A DNA stretch of 64,000 nucleotides from NCBI GenBank assembly GCA_905250125.1, contig CAJNOL010000099.1, positions 1 to 64,000 on the forward strand, in the 5' to 3' direction. Under the pieces are notes generated by a model. It saw nothing but the letters and a program-made list of their open reading frames with translations, had not been told where the DNA came from and searched no databases. Below are positions 10,441 through 21,028 of this stretch, piece after piece. The stretch is from Rotaria sordida (lineage: Eukaryota; Rotifera; Eurotatoria; Philodinida; Philodinidae). Positions within the stretch are counted from its first letter, which is position 1. Each line of letters opens with the position of its first letter. A program made the position numbers and the translations under genes.

Positions 10441-12056
10441 TTTTTTTAAATCTTTTCCTCGAAATGCATTCATCGAATCCCGGTATAGGATGCTTTGGAT
10501 AGAGAGCTCCATTAGCTATTCAAATCACTAGTAGGATTTTAGCTAGACACTGAGTATGATAGAAAAAAATCAAAAATATGTTGTTCCTATAATTTTGAAC
10601 AGAACTGTATATATTAAATTAGCGTATAATTGGTTGTTTTCTCTGTCGTAACGAAAAAAAAGTTTATATATCAACCAGAAATGAAAATATACTGAGCAGG
10701 AGAGGATGCGGATGCTAGTAAATGTATGGGTGTCAATGTAGGTAGATATGGTGTGTGTGTCTGTGAAATATGGGTATGGATTGTAGATATGATGTGTCAG
10801 TATGGGTAATTTGTAGATGTTGGATGTGAGTGTTTCTATTCTTCATTCACACCCACCCCAAAATGAGCATCTATGGAGTTTTCACGTGTTTATTCTGAAT
10901 TTTTCGAGCATCACACCTGTCTACGATTTTGTGTATATTCCTATTTATTGATTGATTTAGTGTTCGTGTTGTGTATCGACAATTATAACCATATACGTAA
11001 GAAAGAACGAAAAAGAGACGTCTTTCTCTCAGTATTTGATGCCCATATATGCGTGACTGGTTAACTATGTTTGCTGTTTTTGATAAAGTAAAGGTGTGTT
11101 TTGCTATGTATTGCTTTTTCTTCAGATGAATAAGATAAAAATATTGCAAAGACGAAATAGGGCTGTTTGTGGACGAAATATTTGCGTAAGATCTGATATC
11201 GAATAATGAATATTGGGGCAAACATTTTCTTTCTCGATCTTTCCTCTATAGCATGCAGAATAGCATGAAATACATGACGCACTCTCCAATAAATAATGGT
11301 TCTTTGACGATACGAAATCAAAATGGTATAAATGCGAATATATAATTGTAGTTATTTATACTTCGAAGTTAAAGATTAGAGTTTTATTCATAATTAAAGA
11401 ATTTTCATATTCTCTATGTTGATAATGTAACTGATAGTATATTCATTTTATTCTACGACGAATATTTTACTACTTGATATTATCAATATTCAATCATATA
11501 ATGCATTAAAAAGTGAGACCAGAAATAGTCATTATCAACACAAGATATAAATATTGATAAAATCAGAAAATAATTGTCTCATATTCATAGGTATAATTCA
11601 AAGATGACATATCTTTATAATATTTTATATCACTTTTCTTCTTTTAAGGTTAAAATCTAATATATCCCTAAACTCTAAACAACTTACGAAAGGTATACGT
11701 TTCTCGTTTTCGATATAATTTAAGTTTGAAGAATTATTTCGTATGCACTATATACTGTTATTACAATAATATTTTCCTTCGATTTCGAATACGAAATGTA
11801 TTTTTATTTTTACATAGCCATGTCACTTTGATTCGACAGATCTTTTTCATATTCATAACTGATTATAGGATCGACTACATGATGTTATTTATCGAAAAAA
11901 TCAGTTTGACATAGATCAATACTGCCCTCTACGATCGATAATTTTTTGATTGGTTTTATTTTATTCTTTGATTTAGAATAATGATTTGAATGAAACAAAA
12001 ACAATCTAATCATTCTGTTTATGTCCTTTTCTTTTCTTTTCTTTTTTTGAACCATC

Positions 12057-14707
12057 ATGATTTTTCAAATCTTTTCCTTACTATTGATTTTCATTAATCT
12101 TCATTCAAAAAATCAAGTATCTGCATCACCGGTGCTTCTTTGGAGTAATGAGTAAGTCTAAAATTTTCTTCCTAATCATTTTGATTTAATATATTTTTCT
12201 AGGAATCTCCCTCAATCAAATGTTCCTCTTGCTACACTCTCACCATTAAATCTCATATCTGATTACATCTGTTCATTAACTAATAAAAAAATTTATTTAC
12301 GTATTGTTGCTGTAAACGATGTAAGTTTTAAGACAAACAAAAAACAAAAAAATCATGTATTAATTTTTCTTTATCTAGCTGACTACTGAAGATTTTCAAC
12401 GAAGTCTACAACATCATCATCCACTTTTATTAGATGCTAAAGTAAGATAATATTCTTCATTTATTATTTGCTAATATATTTCTTAATTCAATAGAAAAAT
12501 GAAAGAAATTTTCTTTATTTTCCAAATGTTGCTAATGATGTATACAAAACATTTTCATTAATGCCACAATCAAATAATATGAAATGTTCACATATACATT
12601 TTGAATTAATATCATTAAAGATTTATGAAACATTAAATGATGGTTTGTGAAAAATTTAACAAAAAAAAAAAAAACATTTTTTTTTTGTTTTTTTTGTTTA
12701 AGCATTAAATCGAATACAAACAAGAATAAATAAAATTGGAACAGATTCAAATCATGCTGTTCTTATTGCACTTATAAATGGTCCAGTTAATGATCAAATA
12801 GATATACATCACATGGTGAGACACTTTTCATAAGGGGAAAATACCAACTATAATATTACCTATTTTATCAGACAATCATTAACCTCATAAAAATTATTTT
12901 GTCTGTTTTTTTTTTCTTTTTGCTAAAAACAATTAGTCTCGTCAACGTCGTCAAATCAATGTTGAGAAAAATGTTGTATTGAGATCAAATAATGCAACGT
13001 GTATGTTTTATGCTAAGAATTTATATTGGAATGATGTTAATGGAACATTATCATCTGGTCGTAATTATAGTCTGAATTTAAATAGAAGTTCATGTCAACC
13101 AAATATACCATCTACGAGCAATGATAGTTCAGTTATGTATGTGAAAATTTAAATAATATCTTCCTTTTTTTTATTTTTTTCGAAAAAATAATACACACAT
13201 TCTGTTATTTTAGTCTAAATCTTGTTTGGACTAATGAACAAATGCCAAGCGATATTGTTACTGTAAGGTAAATCTTGATGATTATTTCTTATCCTCAAAA
13301 ACAAAAACCTGAAGAGAAAAAGTTTTGCCACTATATCAACAATATTAATATTCTGAATAGATAGTCCGAAAGGAAATTTAGTTGACAAATTGAATAAGCA
13401 TATTTAGTTTTAAAAAAAATGAACAAAACTAAATGTCAAAATAGAAATACTCATTCAGCCATTCAAAAATTTGAAGTTCATTTGCAAGAAAATACATTGT
13501 CATTGTCAAAATTATTTTTTATTTTCTAACAATCAACAATATAGTATGTATCGAAAATCACAAAGATGGACATATAGACAATAATCAATTTCAATACTTA
13601 AAAAACAAATGAAATGTATTGATTGATATTAAATAAGCTAACATTCCATCTTTTACCATTTTCCTAGTGTTCTATTCAGTATAGAGATCGAGAAGCCGGC
13701 ATTCTTTCAAGGATTAGATTAGTCCTCACGGAATTCGACGTTATTGCACCAAATGCTATATGTCTACGCTTTCAAAAACAATGTATTGATTCCTCTGGAA
13801 GAGAAAACACTTCATTCTGTAGGGAGGCCAACAAAACTATTTCTTAGAATGTGGCTCTGTCCGTGCTACATCAAACGTTTCGAATCAATACAAAAAACCG
13901 TTACTGAATTCCTCTTGCTTGACATTGAGACAAATCTATTGCGTTTTATAGTTTTGTGAAATACGATATACAAGGAATTCGAACAGAAATAATGAACGAA
14001 AATTCCCTATAGTGTCATAGAGTTTGATAGATATTTCGATAGTTTAGTCTATCTAATCATCAAGGACGATATAATCAACATGTATGGAATGCTCCTTAAC
14101 AAGTAAAACACATCACTCATGTTTTATAGTTTAATCCTACATGGATTACTTAGAAAGCTTTTTTTCAATTTATAAGACTATAAATTTTACTATATTTTCT
14201 TGATCTTAAGTTTAACTACGACAATATTCGGACGTTTTTGGCGTTTGGAAAATGTTACTCTTAATCAAAATGAATATCGTTATTTTGTATCTGGAATGCA
14301 TAGTCCAATGGAAACACCACCGACATATTGCTATGTTTGTACAACAGCAGAATTTGTTCGATATGATTCGCAGACAAGATATGGACTATATAATTTTAGT
14401 AATAAATTTTATATAAAAGATCTTCAAGTAAATGAAAATTTTTGTTATTTTCTTAAATAAAAATAATTATGATTTTTTTTTTTTTGTTATGTTTTAGTTT
14501 CAACCATTTCATGCTAATGGATCAACTTTTGGTCCACCGAATTATTGTACATCATTTTTTACTCGAGGTATATGGATGGCTATAACATCAAGTTTACTTT
14601 GTTTGGGTATACTATTATTTGGCATTTATCATTTAATGGGAATTAAATCAAATGATCGATTTGATGATCCAAAAGGAAAACCATTGATTATTAAAGCCCA
14701 AGAATAA
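12057..14707 (+). CDS. ATP6AP1: V-ATPase accessory subunit S1 (Ac45)
   Basis: Nine exons: 12057-12151, 12203-12320, 12379-12441, 12495-12642, 12703-12815, 12937-13136, 13214-13267, 14211-14427, 14498-14707. The sum is 1218 bases, 405 residues. It begins with a hydrophobic signal peptide of about 25 residues, followed by SPVLLWSNE, the start of the mature luminal domain in this family. The C-terminal exon gives CTSFFTRGIWM, one transmembrane helix, and a cytosolic tail containing NDRFDDPKGKP, which matches the Ac45 tail (MDRFDDHKGP in vertebrates). Several luminal Asn-X-Ser/Thr sites are present. Known role: helps assemble and target the proton-pumping V-ATPase in the secretory pathway. Intron 7 (13268-14210) is unusually long and holds a more GC-rich fossil-looking island. 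The next gene starts 142 bp downstream on the same strand. Confidence 0.9.
13680..13960 (+). pseudogene. Fossil coding island inside ATP6AP1 intron
   Basis: Within intron 7, a stretch visibly richer in G and C than the rest of the intron follows an acceptor-like cctag near 13667. It reads openly for about 60 codons, including FDVIAPNAICLRFQKQC, and is then stopped; a second frame continues openly to a TGA near 13958. The cysteine-bearing, mixed-composition protein looks like decayed coding sequence, not random intron. The source protein is not recognised. Confidence 0.25.
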
Positions 14708-14779
14708 ACTTTCATATATATATATATTTTTTTTTTCTTTCAATGTATTTTAACAAGAGATCTTTTTCTTTGCTATTTA

Positions 14780-14785
14780 AATAAA
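14780..14785 (+). terminator. Polyadenylation signal of ATP6AP1
   Basis: AATAAA 73 bases after the ATP6AP1 stop codon and 65 bases before the next gene's start codon, so the first transcript should end only some 50 bases upstream of the next coding region. Confidence 0.55.
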
Positions 14786-14820
14786 ACTTGGTGAAGGGTT
14801 GTTTTTTTTTTCTCAAAAAT

Positions 14821-14849
14821 TATATACTTTCTTTTTTTTTTTACGATAG
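14821..14849 (+). promoter_or_regulatory. Possible trans-splice acceptor before PARPBP start
   Basis: A run of pyrimidines ends in cgatag immediately before the ATG, so an AG acceptor abuts the start codon. With the preceding gene ending close upstream, this fits spliced-leader addition, which is known in bdelloid rotifers. It could also be an ordinary 5' untranslated region. Confidence 0.35.
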
Positions 14850-17800
14850 ATGCAGATTAAATTGATAATTAATGATATTGAAGACGAGAATTTAATTGAT
14901 ATTTCATTAGGTACAAAATAAAAAAAAAAGATTTGTTTTTATTGTTATTTTTAATTGATTTTTTTATTTAATAAAGATTCAAGTTCAACAATTTCATCAT
15001 GGTTGATTGATTATTATTTTACAAAAACTTATTTAAATCAAGTTAAAATTTCAAATAAATCTATACAACCAAATATTATAATTGGTTTACATGATATGTT
15101 TAGTATTTATCAAATAATTCAAACAACATCAACATTAAAAGAATTTTTTGAATTATGTAAAAAAAAATTTCAAAATATTAAAAATGATTTAATATTAGAT
15201 AATTATAATAATTATTTAAATCGTTGTGGTTTAAATGATATTATTGATTTATTTCATCAATGTAAATTAAAATTATTTATTAGAAAAATTATTTTTAATA
15301 TTAATAATATTAAAAATGAAATTGATCGATTAATTTTAAATTATTTATTAGAGATATCATTAGAACGATATATTTATGATGAAAATACACAATTATCAAC
15401 TATAGAAACAAATCAAACTATACTTAAATTATTTGATAATGAGAAAAACTATGTTGAACAAACAATTACTAAAGTAAGTTGTTGATATATTGAACTACTT
15501 ATGTTGTTAACATCTTCTAGAATTTTTCTATGAATTCTATTTTATATATTATTATCAAATGAAAGGAATTCCACTAACGAGAGGAGGTCACCAACTGATC
15601 AATTGCTTTTGAGTCGGAACTATGTACATCATGTAGGTCCTAATGAGCTATGAATATCCTGAAAAGAGTTCGGGCCGCTAGCTTATTACTGTCGAGATAC
15701 TGCATTTTTACGATACTTTTAAGCAAAATCCCGTGGTCTCCCTCAGGGACACCAGCAAAACTGAGTTTTGAAATTTGGCACAGAAACAGATCTCAATGAG
15801 AGTAGCTTATTGTGAAAGTTTCAGATCTTTTGGTTGTTCCTATTCTGAAATAAGAATATTGGAACCCGTCGGGGGTATACAAGCAGTGTAAAAACACCCT
15901 TTTTAGCTGTATCTTAGAATAGGAACAACCAAAAGACCTGAAACTTTCAAAATAAACTACTCTCACTGAAGCCTGTTTCTGTGCAAAGTTTCAAGTCAAA
16001 ACTCAAAACTCAGTTTTTCTGGTTCCTGAGGGGAACCATAGCATTGTGCTTAATTAAAAATACCACAAAAATGCAGTATCTCGACAATAATAAGCTAGCG
16101 GCCCGAACTCTTTTCAGGGTATTCATAGCTCATTAGGGCCTACATGATGCACATAGTTCCGACTCAAAAGCGATTGATCAGTTGGTGACCTTCCCTCGTA
16201 AGTCTAAGTGTTGACTCTTCAGAATTGTAGCTATCTTTTGATATTCCTCTTCTTAATTAGTTAATTTCTTGTAACATTATAAGTACCTTTAGGTCACACA
16301 CACACCGATATTAGTATATTTACATAAAAATTCTCTTTACTGAATCATGCTAACAATTTTGTTTCAGTAAATTATATGATTGTACTTCGTAACTACTAGT
16401 GAAACAGATAATCTATGTTTTAAACAACAGTTAATTTCTAAATCGCTAAACTCTGCATAACTCTTTCCTATTATTCTTAAGATATTTATTCTATATAGAA
16501 TTATATAAAACATACAGTATGTACATATCTTGCACTTTTGTTGGATACACGCAATGAACATGCTCTTATTCATTGTCTTGCTACACCTGCACGTGTAGGA
16601 ATTGAACGACGAACAATAGTTGAATTACGACGTTTATCAAAATTATCAAAAAATGAATGTTTAACTATTTATCAAATAATTCTTTCATTTCTTCGACGTA
16701 AAGATTTAATATTAAGTCGATTATCATCATCACAACAAGATTCAATAAATAATGATGATGAATCATTTATTATACTTGATAAATATTATATTGGTATAAA
16801 AGAATTTTTTGATTTTATTGAACAAATACAAATGACAATTGAAGAAAATGAACATTTAAAAATTGAATCAATGTAAATTTTTTTCTTTTTATCAAAACAT
16901 TTTCATAATTATATCCTTTTTTATTTTAGTATAACATTTCGTAAAATAATGACACTTATATCTAAACAATTACGTAAAGATAATTCATTTAGTCGATGTG
17001 ATTTAATTCTTAAGGAAATTATTGAAGAATTTTGTCAATGTTTTCAAACAACACTTCCACTTATGGATTGTGCATCACCAATTCGAGTAAGACATTAAAT
17101 TAGATTTTTAATGTGTCTAGTATACGAATGATATCACGATAGAATATTTGAAAGAAAGAAAAAAAATTAAATTTATTTATACTAACAAAATTTTATTATA
17201 ACATAAATATAATATTTCATTCTCTTTTCCAGTAAATTAAAATTTATTTTTTCTTGGAAAGAAAAATTTTCGTCTTGAAGTTTCAAAAGTCTTGTATATT
17301 TATAATAGAGATATCCATCGCGATGGCGGCAGCTTTTCTTTTTTCAGCCGAATTAGTAACAACATTTCTAATTGACATTTTTGATTCATAATAGGAGATA
17401 CTGTAAATTTTTTTACATCAATGTAAACTAAAAGTTTGATACAGATATATTTTAATTTTACTCTCGAAATCATTCCGAAAGTTAATGTCTTCGGCATTCT
17501 GGTATAAGTCAATTAACGAAACAATACCGGCAATGTTTTATCTAGCACGTAGATAAGAATAACAAGACATCTCATCTCTTTAAGACTATCGTTACGATAT
17601 TGTAAACTATTTGTGTATTCTTTGGAAGTTTCTAATTGCGCTTTTTGAAGAAAAAAAAACATAAATAAAGCACTGAATAATTCGGTGTATATAGTAAACG
17701 TAGAATAACAGGATCTATTTAAAAGAACGATAATTATGAGCAATCCGAGTCAAAATTTTGATTCTTTACATGAGTTAGTTTTTTAAATAAGTTCGTCTCT

Positions 17801-19120
17801 CATGAATATAAAAATGTTGACTGTTTGAGCTCACATTCAAATAAAATTTATTAGTTAATTCGTTAATTAATTGACATGTGATTAGCGAATAACTTACTAA
17901 CTTTATGGTAGAAAAATCTAAAAATTTTAGAATCGAATTCACATCATTCATGGTGAAAACTTGAGCAAGATCGAACTACCTTCTAAAAATCGATTTTCTT
18001 GAGGTTTCTTTATATCTCAGGATGGAGGTTTTTGATTCCAAAAGAGAGTTCATACAATTTAGAATTGATTTTTGAACTTTTCATTCAATTATAAGAGTAT
18101 TTTACAGTATCTCTAGCAAATTAACATACATTTAATAGTGAAAAATTAGTTCGAAGAAAGTTCAGAGATGTATGCATTTCTATTCTATGAAATCACGTTG
18201 CTAATGAATGAAATCTTCTGAATGCAAAAAAAGAAATACTCTCTAAAAAATAATATATTATTTAGTCTGCATCATCTGGTGGTACATTAGCTGGTCGTCG
18301 TTTTCTTCGATCTGTCGCTTATTTATGTGCTAAACAAACAATTCATGTACCAATACTTCTATCAAATAATGATCATTATGATAGTCCATCAACAGGATTA
18401 CGAAAAGCAACATCTTATCGTCTTTTACAGTTTGTTTATTAAAAAATTAATCTTTTTTTTTTTTTCTTATAAACATTTTTTTTTATTTTACAGAAGTCCA
18501 TTAACACCATTACCAATTGTTATTGAACACGTTTCAGAAAAACCTATTGAAGAAAAATCAATTGATATTCCTATTGAATCTGTATTTGTATGGCAAAAAA
18601 CAATCAAAAATAAAGATAATAATCAAATAGAAGAAGATTCATCGAATAAAAATCGATATCGACGACGGTAAATATTAAATAATTGAATAAAACTTTTCAA
18701 TACAGCTTTTCTTTTCTTTTTCGAAAATCTAGTAAATCACAACGTTGTCTTGATTTATCAATAATTCAAGAAAAAAGTTTTGATTCAGATTCAATTATAA
18801 ATCATTCTTTAGATTCTAATGATAAAATTTCATCACAATCAATTTCATCTAGTTCAACACGTCAACCATTAGGAGAAATTGATATAAATTCTTTTCATAA
18901 TGAAGAACGACAACAAATTGAAAATGACAATTGTAATACAAATCAACATTCAATATTATTTTCATTAGTTAGTGATAATGATAAAGAAAATTTACCAATA
19001 ACAATTGTAAAACGAACAATAATAACAACAAATATTGAACCACCACGTAAAAAACAAAAGAAAACTAATAGCAAAGTATTAGTAACTGGTCAAAAAATGA
19101 TTACAAATTTTTTTCGATGA
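14850..19120 (+). CDS. PARPBP: PCNA-interacting partner (PARI), anti-recombination factor
   Basis: Seven exons: 14850-14910, 14977-15473, 16499-16872, 16930-17086, 18266-18429, 18494-18667, 18733-19120. The sum is 1815 bases, 604 residues (the human protein is about 579). The start of exon 3 is the least certain boundary; it was chosen to keep phase with the strong gtaagt donor of exon 2. Resemblance to vertebrate PARI lies in the helical core (LNDIIDLFHQCK; TYLALLLDTRNEHALIHCL; IGIERRT-type segment) and the architecture: a Ser-rich acidic linker, a basic PPRKKQKK nuclear localisation signal, and a C-terminal PCNA box QKMITNFFR that fits QxxI/LxxFF. PARI binds PCNA on SUMOylated sliding clamps and restrains RAD51 recombination. 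Intron 2 carries a foldback transposon and intron 4 is about 1.2 kb without a gene. Confidence 0.78.
15578..16198. mobile_element. Foldback MITE, 621 bp, in PARPBP intron 2
   Basis: Nearly the whole element is one palindrome: 15578 to about 15865 pairs with about 15905 to 16198. The tips are CGAGAGGAGGTCACC and the complement of CGAGGGAAGGTCACC. Inner matching blocks include GAGTCGGAACTATGT and GCTAGCGGCCCGAACTCTTT. Flanking TAA at 15575-15577 and 16199-16201 is a possible 3-bp target duplication of the PIF/Harbinger type. There is no coding capacity. A degraded relative lies at about 54630-54850. Confidence 0.75.
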
Positions 19121-20336
19121 AAAAATTAAATTATTTCATTTTCGTATATATATATATACTTCTAATGTCAGATATAGATTTAGATATTTAATCAATTGAA
19201 TATGTACATATAAATAGGCAATTTATTTGATTAAAACTGTTTTGTGTAAAAATAAAAATGAAGAATTTTTGTTTTTTCTTTGTACATCTGTTTTGATATA
19301 ATGTTGAAGAATATTATTTTTTTTGTTATATTCTAAATAAAAGATTAGTTAAATTTGTCTATAAATATAACAGAAATTTCACGTTTGAAGAAACTTTTTG
19401 TATTTCAGTTCATTCGACTGATTAAAAAATTGAACTGATACTCTTCGGAAAATCGATTTGAGTTCAAGAAGACTCAAATTGCATGAAATTTTCAATTCGA
19501 TACAAAGATTTTTTCATGAGATATTCATCCAACAAGAACCAAAAACGGCTAATTGAGCAACCTAAAATTGTCTGTAGGTTTTTAATATATTTTTCTTTCA
19601 TTTGAAAAAGTATGCGAGATTGTAGAGTCTGAAAGTGTTCATTTTCTAAAATTCATCATTTTTTTGGCCGCTAAGGGTGACAAATTCAAGGCTACAGAAA
19701 CATCTGTACTGGACTTGCCACACTTAGCATTCAACAATAAATTAAGAATGTTAATCTTTGTGGAATATAAATAATGCCAATATGCAGTCTTTTAATACAA
19801 GTACCTTGTACTTTGACACATATCAATTGTGATTTAATGTTATTGCATAAATATAATCAAACATGTCGAGATAGGAATGCATCATCGAAATAAGGCAAGT
19901 TCATTTTCGATATGGAATAACTAATTTTCATTCGAAAAGAATCCAGCTTTTGTAATGATATAAGATTATACGATCAGATTTTCGAAGATGTTCATCGCAA
20001 CTGAAAATCTGCTGCTGATACGATGATTTTCGAGAAATTCTTCGAAGATCCCTTCCGTTATTGTGTTAAATTCGCACAGTTAGCTTGAATCCATCAGATT
20101 CACCACGAGTCTGACTGTTAGACCTATAGATATTCAGAGAATTCAATGCTTTGTTCTGCATGGATCTCATTTCGGCATTACTTTCTATTTGACTTATTTC
20201 TCTAAAACACTAACATTGATTCAAAGATCAGTTTTTCAACTATATATATATATATGTATTTTATTAAATTTCGATATTTTGATTCTCAAAATGATCGATC
20301 AAATAAATTCAGAAATATCTAGAAGTCTTAAGATTT
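19121..20336. other. Intergenic, between convergent genes
   Basis: Holds the PARPBP 3' region, with an AATAAA at 19336-19341, and then AT-rich sequence without a gene. The hydrolase gene on the other strand ends at its right edge. Confidence 0.5.
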
Positions 20337-21028
20337 TCAATTGATGACATAGAAACTATCGCCATTGTTGGATAGGCCACTACCATTCCAACGAATGGTT
20401 CGTCGTGAGACAGGATGACCTTTCCACTAGAAACAAAACAATTAATTAGACATAAATCAAAGACCATCTTTTATTGTTCTTACTTGATCCCAAACTTGGA
20501 TGCCATTTTTGTCTTGACTGATATATATAGCCGCATGACCCCTATATTTACCATTGGGAAATGTAGCAATAGCCGTACCTGATGCAATATTAGCTCCGCG
20601 AACCTATATAAAAATTTATTGAATATCTTCAATTCACTTAAAATCAATCGTCATACTCACTCTTGTGCCAGGTCTCCATTGGTGAATTGTTCGACGATCA
20701 CCCGTACAAATTCTAGAATAGAAGAAATAGTCGAAGAAAAAACGACAACTCATAAAGTTATACTAACTTCACCAAGCTTACACATTCACCACAATAACCG
20801 CCTAAAACAGTTTGATGAATATATCGAGTGATTTATATCAAAATTCACTTACCAAACGGATCACAAAGAGATCGACCTGCATATTGACTCGGATTTTCAC
20901 ATGATATTCCTATTCGAATCAATTTAGGAGAAATTAATTTCTACTGAACAAGAATACTCACCATTAACTACGGAAATTATAGCGAATATACTGAAGACAA
21001 GACACAAAAGAATACTACTTGTTCGCAT
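20337..21028 (-). CDS. BPSL0067-like secreted cysteine hydrolase, probable bacterial acquisition
   Basis: Six exons: 21028-20962, 20909-20853, 20801-20768, 20712-20661, 20603-20484, 20426-20337. The sum is 420 bases, 139 residues. Exon 1 encodes a complete signal peptide (MRTSS, a hydrophobic core, then VVNG), so the product is probably secreted. The mature part follows the BPSL0067 family of bacterial and fungal NlpC/P60-like proteins in order: CENPSQYAG, a nucleophile motif GECVSLVK, TIHQWRPGTRV, GTAIATFPNGKY, a histidine motif GHAAIYIS, IQVWDQW, and the terminal SNNGDSFYVIN. The Cys and His are the presumed catalytic pair; related proteins are peptidoglycan amidases or peptidases. Likely role: extracellular or gut defence or digestion of bacteria. 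All five introns are 45-60 bp with gt-ag ends and keep phase, so the gene is adapted to a eukaryotic host. Confidence 0.85.

Larger units (their letters stand above)
8531..12056. other. Intergenic, repeat-rich
   Basis: No gene seen over 3.5 kb. It contains three long inverted repeats, listed separately, and a G/T-rich stretch at about 10690-10850 (many GTGTG, TGGGTA and GTAGATATG motifs) that ends in a C-rich run, CACACCCACCCC. The span 10870-11340 has open frames overlapping on both strands without splice context or any protein resemblance. The last 150 bases before 12057 are pyrimidine-rich and lead into the ATP6AP1 start. Confidence 0.4.

Noticed and set aside
10740-10870. Telomere or subtelomere tract
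   Set aside because: The G/T-rich motifs are irregular and lack a sustained hexamer array.
10871-11321. Overlapping open frames on both strands
   Set aside because: Neither has a splice context, codon bias or resemblance to a protein; overlap in opposite directions is expected by chance in long stop-poor stretches.
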